The translations under genes were made by a program, and so were the position numbers. Below, in pieces: positions 9,263 to 18,018 of a stretch of 40,750 nucleotides of DNA. The notes below the pieces were generated by a model. It ran no database searches and was not told the DNA's origin. It saw nothing but the letters and a program-made list of their open reading frames with translations. Positions within the stretch are counted from its first letter, which is position 1. Each line of letters opens with the position of its first letter. This DNA is from an uncultured Atopobium sp. (lineage in GTDB: Bacteria; Actinomycetota; Coriobacteriia; Coriobacteriales; Atopobiaceae), in contig CAMXVQ010000005.1 of NCBI GenBank assembly GCA_947252455.1, forward strand, positions 1 through 40,750, read 5' to 3'.

Positions 9263-12052
9263 ATGCAGCTGTCTATGTGGTCCACTACAGCTCAGGAGTT
9301 GCTCCAACAGGCAATCGCCGCAGCTCAAACAGCACATGCATCGCAGGTGTTGCCGCTGCACGTTTTGGATGCGCTTCTTTCATCGCGTGAAAGAAATATA
9401 TCAGCCATTATCGAAAAAATTGGCGGTGACGCCGGGGCTATCGAGCGCTCAGTGAAAGAGAAGCTTGCTAAGTTACCAGCAATAACAGGGCAAACTGTGC
9501 AAACTGAGCTAAGCAATCAGCTCATTGATGTGGCAAATAAAGCCGAGGCATATGCTCATAAACTTACCGATGATTACGTTACAACCGAGCATATTCTTTA
9601 TGCGCTTGCGTCTACATCGGGTGATGCACAAAAAATCTTGCAAGATTTTGGTATTACCGCGCAGCACGTTGCAAAAGTTTACGAGGAATTGCGCGGAAAC
9701 GATCGCGTTACTTCTGCTGACAGCAAGCCTCAGTTTAAGGCGCTTGAACAATACGGCAGAAACGTTTGCGCACTTGCTCGTGCTCACAAGCTTGACCCCG
9801 TTATTGGCCGTGTTGAAGAGATTCGCAGGACAATTCAGGTGCTTAGTCGTCGTACTAAAAATAATCCCGTACTCATTGGTGAGCCTGGTGTTGGTAAAAC
9901 AGCAATTGTAGAGGGCTTAGCCGAGCGTATTGTTGCAGGTGATGTTCCGTCAAGCATCAAAGATAAAGAGCTTATCGAGCTTGATATGAGTGCGCTTGTT
10001 GCTGGAGCTAAGTATCGCGGCGAATTTGAAGATCGCCTTAAAGCGGTGCTTAAAGAAGTAGAAAAATCTCAAGGCCGAATTATTTTGTTTATCGATGAGC
10101 TTCATACGATTGTAGGAGCAGGGGCAACAGATGGTGCAATGGATGCTGGCAATATTTTAAAGCCTGCACTTGCGCGTGGCGCGCTTCATGCAATAGGAGC
10201 TACAACGCTGGACGAATACCGTAAATACATCGAGAAAGACCAAGCTTTGGCGCGTCGTTTTCAAACGGTGCTGGTAAAAGAGCCTTCTGTTGAGGACACG
10301 GTATCTATTTTAAGAGGCCTTAAACAAGCTTATGAGCAGCATCATCGTGTTCGTATTTGTGATGCTGCTCTGGTAAGTGCTGCAGATTTGTCTAATCGCT
10401 ATATTAGTGAGCGCTTTTTACCTGATAAAGCAATAGATCTTGTTGACGAGGCAGCTTCTCAGCTTCGTATGGAGCTTGATTCGATGCCAGCAGATATAGA
10501 TGCAAAGCAACGCGAACTCACTCGCATGCAAATTGAGGAGCAGGCGCTTAAAAAAGAGGATGACGATGCTTCTAAGGAACGTTTGAGTGCGCTTCAAAAA
10601 GAAATTGCAGACGCGCGTGAAATTCTTACAACTGCACGTGCAAAATGGTATAACGAAAAACACGCAATTGATAAGGTCCAAGACCTTAAATCAAAGATTG
10701 AACACGCAAAACGTGATATGGAATATGCCGCACAGACATCGGATTTGGCTCGCGCATCCGAGCTGCGTTATGCAACGATACCCGAGCTTGAAAAGCGCTA
10801 TCAAGAAGCCGAAGCCGCTTTGCATGACAAGCAGGAAAATGGCGGCTTGCTTAAAGAGGAAGTAACACCTGAGGAAATTGCCGCCGTCGTTTCTTCGTGG
10901 ACAGGTATTCCTGTTGCAAAAATGATGCAGGGTGAAATGTCTAAATTGCGCGGGTTAGAAGCTGTGCTGCACAAGCGTGTTATCGGACAGGACAAGGCTG
11001 TATCAGCTGTTGCAGCGGCTGTGCGCAGAAGTCGTGCAGGGCTTGCAGACCCCAATAAGCCACTGGGGAGCTTTTTCTTCCTCGGTCCTACTGGTGTAGG
11101 AAAAACCGAGCTTGCTAAAACGCTTGCCTCTACGCTCTTTGACGACGAGCGAGCTTTAGTGCGTATTGATATGAGCGAATACATGGAGAAGTTTAGCGTT
11201 CAGCGCCTCATTGGCGCACCTCCAGGATATGTAGGTTACGACGAAGGTGGACAGCTCACCGAGGCTGTGCGCAGGCATCCCTACTGTGTTATCTTGCTTG
11301 ACGAAATGGAAAAAGCGCATCCTGATGTATTTAACATCTTGTTACAATTGCTTGATGATGGGCGCCTAACAGATGGACAAGGTCGTGTGGTGAGCTTTAA
11401 AAACTCAATCATTATTATGACCAGCAATGTTGGAAGTCAAATTATATCGCAAGCAACGCAGACAGGTTCATCGCTTACATCTGAAGATGTTAAAAATCGT
11501 GTAACGCAGGCATTGCGCGATACGTTTAAGCCAGAGTTCCTTAACCGAATTGACGATATTGTTATGTTTGACTCTCTTAATGCTGTAGCTATCGAGAAAA
11601 TTGTTGATCTTCAGCTGAAATCAGTCCGCGAGCGACTTGCGCGCGAGCGCATGAGCCTTGTCTTAACTGACGCGGCGCATAAGCAACTGGCAACTCAGGG
11701 CTTTGACCCTGCATACGGCGCGCGTCCCCTTAAGCGCCTTATTCAAACGCAGGTGGTAGATACTATTTCTTCGCTTATTATTGATGGACGTGTTCATGAG
11801 GGAGATACGCTTGTGGTAGATGTAGATGCAGATCACAATTTTATAGCTCATCCAAAGGCATCTGGCACTCATACAGACCCTGCGCGTGAAGCTTCAACAA
11901 AAAAAGGATCTTCTCGCCTTGCGCAGAATATATCTTCTCGTAGAGGAGACAGCACTATCAGAGCCGAACGTGAAGACGACGACGGCTATGACCCGTATTC
12001 TGACCGCGCACCTTCGCAAGAAAAACTTTTTGAAAAGAATCCTTGGGATTAG
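9263..12052 (+). CDS. clpB: ATP-dependent disaggregase ClpB (Hsp100)
   Basis: ClpB is a hexameric AAA+ unfoldase that threads aggregated proteins through its pore and works with DnaK. It has 929 residues. In order: the N-terminal Clp domain (to about 145), first AAA+ module with GEPGVGKT (206-213) and ILFIDELHT, the middle coiled coil (about 410-530), and the second AAA+ module with GPTGVGKTELAK and VILLDEMEKAHPDV. The last 65-70 residues form a hydrophilic, charged tail ending EKLFEKNPWD that E. coli ClpB (857 residues) lacks. The ATG at 9263 is chosen because AGAGGTGG stands 5 bases before it; an upstream start would add 21 residues. Monocistronic. Confidence 0.97.
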   Translation: MQLSMWSTTAQELLQQAIAAAQTAHASQVLPLHVLDALLSSRERNISAIIEKIGGDAGAIERSVKEKLAKLPAITGQTVQTELSNQLIDVANKAEAYAHKLTDDYVTTEHILYALASTSGDAQKILQDFGITAQHVAKVYEELRGNDRVTSADSKPQFKALEQYGRNVCALARAHKLDPVIGRVEEIRRTIQVLSRRTKNNPVLIGEPGVGKTAIVEGLAERIVAGDVPSSIKDKELIELDMSALVAGAKYRGEFEDRLKAVLKEVEKSQGRIILFIDELHTIVGAGATDGAMDAGNILKPALARGALHAIGATTLDEYRKYIEKDQALARRFQTVLVKEPSVEDTVSILRGLKQAYEQHHRVRICDAALVSAADLSNRYISERFLPDKAIDLVDEAASQLRMELDSMPADIDAKQRELTRMQIEEQALKKEDDDASKERLSALQKEIADAREILTTARAKWYNEKHAIDKVQDLKSKIEHAKRDMEYAAQTSDLARASELRYATIPELEKRYQEAEAALHDKQENGGLLKEEVTPEEIAAVVSSWTGIPVAKMMQGEMSKLRGLEAVLHKRVIGQDKAVSAVAAAVRRSRAGLADPNKPLGSFFFLGPTGVGKTELAKTLASTLFDDERALVRIDMSEYMEKFSVQRLIGAPPGYVGYDEGGQLTEAVRRHPYCVILLDEMEKAHPDVFNILLQLLDDGRLTDGQGRVVSFKNSIIIMTSNVGSQIISQATQTGSSLTSEDVKNRVTQALRDTFKPEFLNRIDDIVMFDSLNAVAIEKIVDLQLKSVRERLARERMSLVLTDAAHKQLATQGFDPAYGARPLKRLIQTQVVDTISSLIIDGRVHEGDTLVVDVDADHNFIAHPKASGTHTDPAREASTKKGSSRLAQNISSRRGDSTIRAEREDDDGYDPYSDRAPSQEKLFEKNPWD

Positions 12053-12069
12053 TGAGAAGTGCTCTTAGC

Positions 12070-12108
12070 GGATGATGTTAACGGATGACGTCAGTGGATG
12101 ATGTAAAA
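12070..12108. repeat. three tandem 13-base repeats between convergent genes
   Basis: GGATGATGT, GGATGACGT and GGATGATGT begin at 12070, 12083 and 12096, an exact 13-base period. They follow the clpB stop and run into the end of the leftward unknown gene, whose TCA (stop on the minus strand) is at 12091-12093. Confidence 0.5.
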
Positions 12109-12597
12109 GAGAACGATAATAATTGCCACCACGATAAGCGCAGATAAAAACAAAAGTTTATTCATGCGTTGTTGTTGGATGCGCTGTTGTGGCTGGAAAA
12201 TGGAACGCTTGTTGCGTGGAATTTCAAGATAGTGACCGTATTGAGATTTATTTAAGATCTCGGCATCCTTTCTTGAGATTCTGCGCTGACGGCGCTTAAG
12301 AGAAGAAGATTTTATAGTGCGAGAGTCAATGCCAGTAACGTCGAGATTATCAACTTCATCTTCCTGCAAGTCATTAATAGCTTCTTGTGTGTGATGTGGC
12401 TTGGTAGGACGTACATAAGGCACAGAACTCTCATCTGCGGTGTTGGTGGTATAGGCAAAAGGGTCTTCTACATAATCGGCAGTTGCGGCGCTGCGCTGCA
12501 TATGATCCTTAGATTCACAGACGTCTTGGGTATCAGACATGTGTTTTTGTTGCGCACGACCGTCATTACCTGATATATCGTGTAAATCTTCTGTCAT
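12091..12597 (-). CDS. hypothetical tail-anchored membrane protein
   Basis: I do not recognise this protein of 168 residues. Residues 1-95 are hydrophilic and acidic. A basic patch follows (KRRQRRISRK, about 101-110), then another region rich in Arg and Gln (127-144). A single hydrophobic helix (about 148-167, LLFLSALIVVAIIIVLFYII) ends the protein, leaving one residue outside. This predicts a C-terminally anchored membrane protein with its bulk in the cytoplasm. GGAGG lies 7 bases before the ATG, so translation looks real. It is convergent with clpB and divergent from hsp20, inside the heat-shock gene block, but nothing shows a chaperone role. Confidence 0.7.
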   Translation of the reverse strand: MTEDLHDISGNDGRAQQKHMSDTQDVCESKDHMQRSAATADYVEDPFAYTTNTADESSVPYVRPTKPHHTQEAINDLQEDEVDNLDVTGIDSRTIKSSSLKRRQRRISRKDAEILNKSQYGHYLEIPRNKRSIFQPQQRIQQQRMNKLLFLSALIVVAIIIVLFYIIH

Positions 12598-12645
12598 ACA
12601 GCACCTCCGACAGCATTTGTTTTCTCACATTATTTATACCATAAT

Positions 12646-12661
12646 ACGCGCTTGAACGCGT
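12646..12661. promoter_or_regulatory. small palindrome in the divergent region before hsp20
   Basis: ACGCG (12646-12650) and CGCGT (12657-12661) flank CTTGAA. It lies between the divergent unknown gene and hsp20. A regulatory role is only a guess from position and symmetry. Confidence 0.2.
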
Positions 12662-12687
12662 AACTCTTTTAGGATTTTACATTTCAA

Positions 12688-12719
12688 TACCTAACAATAG
12701 TAGACTTAGATTATATATG
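12688..12719 (+). promoter_or_regulatory. heat-shock operator element of hsp20
   Basis: ACTTAGATTAT at 12704-12714 is identical to the dnaK element, and 17 of 19 bases match across 12701-12719. CTA (12691-12693), 13 bases and TAGATT (12707-12712) repeat the dnaK and clpB spacing. A TATAAT hexamer at 12751-12756 may be the -10 of this or a second promoter. Confidence 0.5.
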
Positions 12720-12743
12720 TGTAGCAATTATAAAAATATATAT

Positions 12744-12808
12744 GAGGTTGTATAATATCTGTTAGTACGGGTACGTACCTATATGAAAATAAGAGGTTGT
12801 ATAACCTC
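12744..12808 (+). promoter_or_regulatory. repeated element and leader hairpin before hsp20
   Basis: GAGGTTGTATAA occurs at 12744-12755 and again at 12793-12804. The second copy is part of a hairpin, GAGGTT (12793-12798), loop GTAT, AACCTC (12803-12808), ending 6 bases before the AAGGAG ribosome binding site. Between them is a perfect 10-bp palindrome GGTACGTACC (12770-12779). The hairpin could influence translation of this heat-shock gene, but it does not itself cover the ribosome binding site. Confidence 0.35.
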
Positions 12809-12829
12809 ATCATTTAAGGAGTGATTCAT

Positions 12830-13258
12830 ATGGCTACTTTGGTTCCTTACAATCGTTTAGAGACACTTCGTCGTGCATTTGATCCTTTTGGTGACTTCTT
12901 CCAGGAGCCTGTAGAACTTTCAAATTTGTCCGATGCTCATACATTTAAGATGAATGTTGAAGATAAAGACACTTCCTATGAAGTTACTGCTGAGCTTGCT
13001 GGTGTAAAACGCGAGGATATAGATGTCGAACTTAATGAAGGTCGTCTGTCGATAGCTGTAACTAAGCAAGAAAGTGAAGAGGATAAGCACAAGAATTATC
13101 TGTACAAAGAGACATCTTCATGGAGTGCTACGCGTGGTGTTTATCTAAAAGATGCAGCAACACAAGGATTAAGCGCTCGTTTAGCCAATGGCGTGCTTAC
13201 CATTACGGTTCCTAAACAGCAAGAAAAAGCAAACGTTACTAAGGTTTCAATCGACTAG
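12830..13258 (+). CDS. small heat-shock protein Hsp20 (alpha-crystallin family)
   Basis: This is an ATP-independent holdase that keeps unfolding proteins soluble for refolding by DnaK and ClpB. The protein has 142 residues. It starts MATLVPYNRLETLRRAFDPF, a typical Hsp20 N-terminus. The alpha-crystallin domain runs from about residue 40 (SYEVTAELAGVKREDIDVEL) to about 135, with the signature LANGVLTITVPK near the end. The C-terminal tail is short. The ATG at 12830 is 8 bases after AAGGAG; a GTG at 12821 would be too close. The upstream region carries the same element as dnaK and clpB, and a terminator follows, so the gene is probably a single heat-shock unit. Confidence 0.93.
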   Translation: MATLVPYNRLETLRRAFDPFGDFFQEPVELSNLSDAHTFKMNVEDKDTSYEVTAELAGVKREDIDVELNEGRLSIAVTKQESEEDKHKNYLYKETSSWSATRGVYLKDAATQGLSARLANGVLTITVPKQQEKANVTKVSID

Positions 13259-13307
13259 CTTTTGTGCGTTTGGTCATAGGCGTATGCGCGACGACCATAT
13301 GCTTATA

Positions 13308-13346
13308 CGTGCGGTATCACGTTGTGTGATATCGCACGTTTTGTTT
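13308..13346 (+). terminator. Rho-independent terminator after hsp20
   Basis: CGTGCGGTATCAC (13308-13320) pairs with GTGATATCGCACG (13326-13338) through 13 pairs including one G-U, with a 5-base loop. TTTTGTTT follows. Confidence 0.85.
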
Positions 13347-13368
13347 GGCACTTTTTGTTTTACTGTGA

Positions 13369-13391
13369 TGAACAGGCGTTGTTCATATAAT
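13369..13391 (+). promoter_or_regulatory. -10 box with adjoining inverted repeat upstream of tilS
   Basis: A consensus TATAAT (13386-13391) directly follows the inverted repeat TGAACA-GGCGT-TGTTCA (13369-13385). No good -35 was found at 17 bases, so a regulator bound at the repeat may help or block polymerase. Confidence 0.4.
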
Positions 13392-13436
13392 ACGGTTACA
13401 ATATTTTTCTGCATACTATCGTCTTATGTATTCAGG

Positions 13437-13467
13437 TTGACATTGCACATGACATTGCACCTATAAG
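13437..13467 (+). promoter_or_regulatory. second candidate promoter with direct repeats upstream of tilS
   Basis: TTGACA (13437-13442) and TATAAG (13462-13467) are 19 bases apart. The spacer contains the direct repeat GACATTGCAC at 13439-13448 and 13451-13460, one helical turn apart. It could be a promoter with an operator; spacing is longer than ideal. Confidence 0.35.
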
Positions 13468-13501
13468 CAAACATACAAAGCGCAGTTTTGAGGAGGTATA
13501 C

Positions 13502-15031
13502 GTGCCAAGCGTTCAGGCTCGTTTTGCTCATACAACATCTTCTAGGTCTCAAGTGGAAGGATCTTCATCTGCACCGGTGCTTTTGATGGTCTCTGGTGGA
13601 GCCGATTCGTCGGCATTAACCCTGTTAGCTGCAACATCGCAGCTTGATCTTGAGGATGGTCGAGGTTGTGCACCAATTGCAAAAGAGCGACTGCACATTC
13701 TTCACGTAAATCACGGACTGCGCGGCGCATCCGCTCAAGCTGATGAGGAATTTGTACAAGAGCTTGCCTCTCATTTTGGCATTGTTTTTCATGTCGCACA
13801 TGTAGATGTTGCCCGTCTTGCTGCACAAAAAACCTTATCAAGCGAGAAAAATATAGAAAATGTTGGTCGTATGGTGCGCTATAAAGTGGCCTTTGAATTG
13901 ATAAAAAAACTGTGCCAGCAAACGCATACGCGCGTACAGGACGCACGTATTCTCACTGCTCATACAGCAAGTGATCGAGCAGAAACATTCTTTTTGAATG
14001 CAACTAAGGGGTCGGCACTGTCTGGTTTGTGTTCAATTCCTCGCCGTCGATCAATTATTGTTCGTCCACTTTTGGACACAACGCATGAAGAGCTCTGCGA
14101 TATGCTTACCCAGCACGGTATGACCTGGTGCGAAGATCAAACCAATCACGATACGCATTATGCACGTGCATATATGCGCCACGTTATTGTTCCCAAGCTC
14201 AAGCAAAAAAATCCGCATTTGATTGAGCGAATTTGCTCAACTTGCGATATCTTGCGCGATGAAAACAACTATATGGATAACGTAGCGCGTCGTCATCTTG
14301 AGTCGCTTATAAGAAGAAAAACGGAAAGCGTATTAGTGCTTGATGCACTTCGTTTAAGCTCAGAAGATGTGGCTCTCGCGCGTCGTATGGTGCGTCTTGC
14401 ACTTATACAGATGTCTTGTGATATTCGTCTTGATACCGCACATATTGAAGCTATTTTGCGCTGTGTTGCTGCTGGTATTGGCTCTTTAAGCCTTGCAAAT
14501 TCATTGTCTGTTCGCGTTGAACATGGCATGCTTTTTATTCGCTTAACCACGCATAAGGAGGCGCTTCATCCTGCATGGATGCGTGTACCAGGTACGTTTT
14601 CGTGTACGCGCAATGCCGTGCCCTATACTTTAGCCGCCCGTGTGTATGCATGCCCTGCTCATATGCAACCCGAAGATTTTGCGCAAAAGCTCTCGCAAAG
14701 AACACAAGGTACCCATATAGTGTGTGATGCCGAAAGCCTTGGATTTGCTCTGGATTCTCGCCCGTCTTTACAGGGAGCTATGTTGTGGGTAGACAGTGCA
14801 CAGCCTGCAGATGTTGTGTGTCCGTTTGGTATGAGCGGAAGATCCAAAAAAATTAGTGACCTCTTAAATGAGGCGCACATTCCCCTTGAGGAGCGCCCTC
14901 TCATTCCTATTGTTCGCCAAGCTCCCGAAGGAAAAATCGTGTGGGTTGCAAGCATTCGCTCAGATGAGCGTTTTCGTTGTACACCTCGTACTACAGTGAT
15001 GCTAGAATTAAGTTTTACTCCTGCAAAATAA
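13502..15031 (+). CDS. tilS: tRNA(Ile)-lysidine synthase TilS
   Basis: TilS attaches lysine to C34 of tRNA-Ile(CAU), which changes its decoding to AUA and its identity to isoleucine. The PP-loop ATP site SGGADSSAL is at residues 31-39, followed by LHILHVNHGLRG and the TAHTASDRAETF segment. The protein is 509 residues with a full C-terminal region (from about 400), including FGMSGRSKKISDLL, the usual TilS C-terminal motif. The GTG at 13502 is chosen because GAGGAGGT is 4-5 bases upstream. The first 20 residues before the PP-loop domain are not conserved. First gene of tilS-hpt-ftsH, an arrangement kept across Gram-positive bacteria. Confidence 0.93.
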   Translation: MPSVQARFAHTTSSRSQVEGSSSAPVLLMVSGGADSSALTLLAATSQLDLEDGRGCAPIAKERLHILHVNHGLRGASAQADEEFVQELASHFGIVFHVAHVDVARLAAQKTLSSEKNIENVGRMVRYKVAFELIKKLCQQTHTRVQDARILTAHTASDRAETFFLNATKGSALSGLCSIPRRRSIIVRPLLDTTHEELCDMLTQHGMTWCEDQTNHDTHYARAYMRHVIVPKLKQKNPHLIERICSTCDILRDENNYMDNVARRHLESLIRRKTESVLVLDALRLSSEDVALARRMVRLALIQMSCDIRLDTAHIEAILRCVAAGIGSLSLANSLSVRVEHGMLFIRLTTHKEALHPAWMRVPGTFSCTRNAVPYTLAARVYACPAHMQPEDFAQKLSQRTQGTHIVCDAESLGFALDSRPSLQGAMLWVDSAQPADVVCPFGMSGRSKKISDLLNEAHIPLEERPLIPIVRQAPEGKIVWVASIRSDERFRCTPRTTVMLELSFTPAK

Positions 15032-15107
15032 CATTGGAGGAGCGTTGGTTTTAGGTGTTCATACTCTGTGCATATGTTCACGTGTAAAAAGTTAGGAGCT
15101 ATATATC

Positions 15108-15659
15108 ATGAGTGAGCTTCACCCCGATATCGAGCGCGTTATTTTAAGTGAAAACGATATTAAATCAATCGTAAGCCGTTTAGGTGCCGAAATTTCTAAA
15201 GATTACGAGGGTAAAAATCCCCTGTTTATTGCCGTTTTGCGCGGAGCATTTATCTTTGCATCCGATCTTTTGCGAGCCGTTACCATACCGTGCGCCATTG
15301 ACTTTATGGCAGTGTCAAGCTATGGAGACGGGGTAAAAAGCTCGGGTGTTGTGAAAATCCTTAAAGACCTTGATACCAAAATTGAAGGTCGTGACATCAT
15401 TATTGCCGAGGATATCCTAGACTCCGGTCTTACACTTAAATATCTTATCGAGCTGCTTCGTGCTCGCAAACCTGCTTCTATTCATGTTGCGGCATTTTCA
15501 GTGAAAGATATCCCCAATCATAAACCGGCAATTGAGCCACGCTACGTAGGTACACATGTTCCTGATTCCTTTATTGTGGGTTATGGTTTAGATTATGCCG
15601 AGCGTTACCGCAATTTACCCTATGTTGGCGTACTTAAGCCTCAAGTTTATTCACATTAA
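15108..15659 (+). CDS. hpt: hypoxanthine phosphoribosyltransferase
   Basis: This enzyme salvages hypoxanthine (and usually guanine) with PRPP to give IMP or GMP. It has 183 residues, normal for the family. The PRPP-binding signature IIIAEDILDSGLTL is intact. FIAVLRGAFIFASDL near residue 40 and the C-terminal FIVGYGLDYAERYRNLPYVG are also typical. The ATG at 15108 has TAGGAG about 9 bases upstream. It lies 76 bases after tilS and 30 before ftsH, in one operon. In Bacillus subtilis, TilS and HprT have been reported to activate ftsH together; whether that holds here is unknown. Confidence 0.95.
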   Translation: MSELHPDIERVILSENDIKSIVSRLGAEISKDYEGKNPLFIAVLRGAFIFASDLLRAVTIPCAIDFMAVSSYGDGVKSSGVVKILKDLDTKIEGRDIIIAEDILDSGLTLKYLIELLRARKPASIHVAAFSVKDIPNHKPAIEPRYVGTHVPDSFIVGYGLDYAERYRNLPYVGVLKPQVYSH

Positions 15660-15689
15660 ACGCTATAAGAACGTATAAGGAGTTTGTTC

Positions 15690-17849
15690 GTGTTGGAAAA
15701 CAGACCAGATCAGAAAGAATCGCCTACGCCTACCTCTGCTCCTGCGCAAACGTCGCAGACAAAGCCTTCTGAACAGCAGGCAATCAAACGTGCAGATGCT
15801 CATGACAACACTTTGCAACATAATGAGCCTGTCCAAACGCCTGAACGCGAGAATGCATCTCACCAAGAGGACACATCTCAACAAAGTCGTTTCAAAAACC
15901 TCAATTTAGATGATTTAAGTGTTGATGAACTCAACGATATTATCGATGCGTTTTCTAAAAATAAGTCACCACGGCGCAAACGCATATGGATTATCTTTGC
16001 GTTGCTTTTAGCTGCGTGGCTTGCGTATTGTGCCTATAATGCCTTTTTTGCTTCACCTCAAGATACCCTTACAACCAATCAGTTTGTTGAAGCGGTTAAT
16101 CAAGAGCAAATCACCAAGGTTGTTTATAAAACTCAAGACAGCAGCATTACAGGCGTTTATACTAATTCCAATGACATTTCGCGCCATTTTAAGACCTATT
16201 ACATAGGGCACGATAGCCTACAAAAGCTCATGCAAGACCATCCAACAATTGCGTTTAGCATCGACACTTCAGACGATTCCATGATTAAAACAGTGATCTC
16301 AGCAATTGTGCCAACGGTTTTGATTGTTGCTGCGCTGTTCTTCCTTATGAATTCAATTTCCGATCAAAATGGGCGCGCTATGTCGTTTGGTAAAGCGCGC
16401 GCACGTGTTGGAGAAAAAAGTCGCCCCAAAACAACTTTTAAAGATGTTGCAGGTATTGATGAAGCTGTTGAAGAGCTTAAAGAAGTGCGCGACTTTCTTA
16501 AAGATCCTAAGCGCTATAAAAAATTAGGTGCCAAAATTCCGCGCGGCGTGCTGTTAGTGGGAGCGCCAGGAACGGGCAAAACGTTGCTTGCAAAGGCAGT
16601 AGCAGGAGAGGCGGGAGTGCCGTTCTTCTCTATTTCGGGTTCAGATTTTGTTGAAATGTTTGTTGGCGTAGGCGCTTCTCGTGTTCGCGACCTCTTTAAG
16701 CAGGCAAAACATGCAGCTCCTTCCATTATTTTTATCGACGAAATAGATGCAGTTGGCCGTCAGCGTGGAGCTGGAGTTGGCGGTGGTCATGATGAGCGCG
16801 AACAAACGCTTAATCAGTTGCTGGTAGAAATGGATGGTTTTGCAGAGAGTGACGCAGTTATTCTTATTGCTGCAACCAATCGTCCTGACATTTTGGATCC
16901 AGCACTTTTGCGCCCTGGTCGTTTTGATCGACGTGTTCAAGTTGATCCTCCTGATATCAAAGGCAGAAAAACCATTCTTGAGGTTCATGCTCAAAATAAA
17001 CCACTTGCACCCGATGTGCGGCTTGGGGCACTTGCAAAACTGACGCCTGGATTTACGGGCGCTGATTTGGCCAATCTTTTGAATGAAGCTGCACTTCTTA
17101 CAGCGCGTCGTCATAAGCAGATAATTGGTATGAACGAAATAGAAGAGGCTATGGAGCGCGTGATAGCTGGGCCAGAAAAGAAGGGTCGCGTTATGACCGA
17201 AGAGGAAAGGCGCACCATTGCCTACCACGAAAGTGGACATGCTCTTGTTGGCCATATTCTTAAACATGCTGATCCTGTACATAAAATTTCAATCATTAGT
17301 CGTGGCTCTGCGCTTGGTTATACGCTTCAATTGCCCGAGCAAGATAAAGTGCTTGAAACTAAAAATGCTATGTTGGATCAGTTGGCAGTTATGTTGGGTG
17401 GTAGAACTTCCGAAGAGCTGTTTTGTGGAGATATCACCACCGGTGCAAGCAACGATCTTGAAAAGGCTACTAAACTTGCACGCAAGATGGTTATGCGCTA
17501 TGGCATGAGCGACGAGCTTGGTGCTCAGGTGTACGGCGAGGCACAACATGAGGTATTTTTAGGTCGCGACTATGCCCATGGTTCAAATTACTCTGCCGAA
17601 ACATCTAAACGTATTGATGATGAAGTTGAGCGTATGATGCGCCGTGCACACGAGCGCGCTGAACAAGTTTTAGCTTCGCGTAAAGAGTTGGTACGGACGA
17701 TGGTTGACGTACTGCTTGCGCGCGAAACGGTTGAAGGTGAGGCCGTTCAAGCTTTGCTCGATGGTAAGTGGGAACACTATCTTCAAAACCACCCTGAATA
17801 TATGGAGAACGACATAGACCAAAACGCGGACACAAGTGCACGTGCTTAA
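15690..17849 (+). CDS. ftsH: membrane ATP-dependent zinc metalloprotease FtsH
   Basis: FtsH degrades membrane proteins and short-lived regulators. It is 719 residues. A hydrophilic Gln/Ser/Thr-rich N-terminal extension of about 97 residues comes first, unlike E. coli, where the protein starts almost at the membrane. TM1 is at about 99-118, an external domain follows, and TM2 is at about 203-221. The AAA+ module has GAPGTGKT (291-298), IIFIDEIDAVG and ATNRPDILDPALLRPGRFDRR. The zinc site HESGH is at 513-517. The GTG at 15690 is 7 bases after AAGGAG; a TTG at 15684 is too close. Third gene of the tilS operon, followed by a strong terminator. Confidence 0.97.
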   Translation: MLENRPDQKESPTPTSAPAQTSQTKPSEQQAIKRADAHDNTLQHNEPVQTPERENASHQEDTSQQSRFKNLNLDDLSVDELNDIIDAFSKNKSPRRKRIWIIFALLLAAWLAYCAYNAFFASPQDTLTTNQFVEAVNQEQITKVVYKTQDSSITGVYTNSNDISRHFKTYYIGHDSLQKLMQDHPTIAFSIDTSDDSMIKTVISAIVPTVLIVAALFFLMNSISDQNGRAMSFGKARARVGEKSRPKTTFKDVAGIDEAVEELKEVRDFLKDPKRYKKLGAKIPRGVLLVGAPGTGKTLLAKAVAGEAGVPFFSISGSDFVEMFVGVGASRVRDLFKQAKHAAPSIIFIDEIDAVGRQRGAGVGGGHDEREQTLNQLLVEMDGFAESDAVILIAATNRPDILDPALLRPGRFDRRVQVDPPDIKGRKTILEVHAQNKPLAPDVRLGALAKLTPGFTGADLANLLNEAALLTARRHKQIIGMNEIEEAMERVIAGPEKKGRVMTEEERRTIAYHESGHALVGHILKHADPVHKISIISRGSALGYTLQLPEQDKVLETKNAMLDQLAVMLGGRTSEELFCGDITTGASNDLEKATKLARKMVMRYGMSDELGAQVYGEAQHEVFLGRDYAHGSNYSAETSKRIDDEVERMMRRAHERAEQVLASRKELVRTMVDVLLARETVEGEAVQALLDGKWEHYLQNHPEYMENDIDQNADTSARA

Positions 17850-17921
17850 CCGTGCATGCTATATGTGCTGTATGTACGTATAACTTGTAGTTCATAACAC
17901 TTTTGCGCCTATGTGCTTGAG

Positions 17922-17956
17922 ACGCCGTAATGCTTTGCTGCTTGCGGCGTTTTTTG
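17922..17956 (+). terminator. Rho-independent terminator after ftsH
   Basis: ACGCCG (17922-17927) pairs with CGGCGT (17945-17950); the stem extends inward through AA/TT and GC/GC with one bulge. A run of six T follows. Confidence 0.85.
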
Positions 17957-18018
17957 TAGTATGATTACCATATCTGCAACGCATACATACCGCAGATTAA
18001 CAACGAGCGAGGAATCAT

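Noticed and set aside
16641..17282. 213-residue ORF antisense to ftsH
   Set aside because: Composition is that of a reverse frame of a conserved gene, with no start signal.
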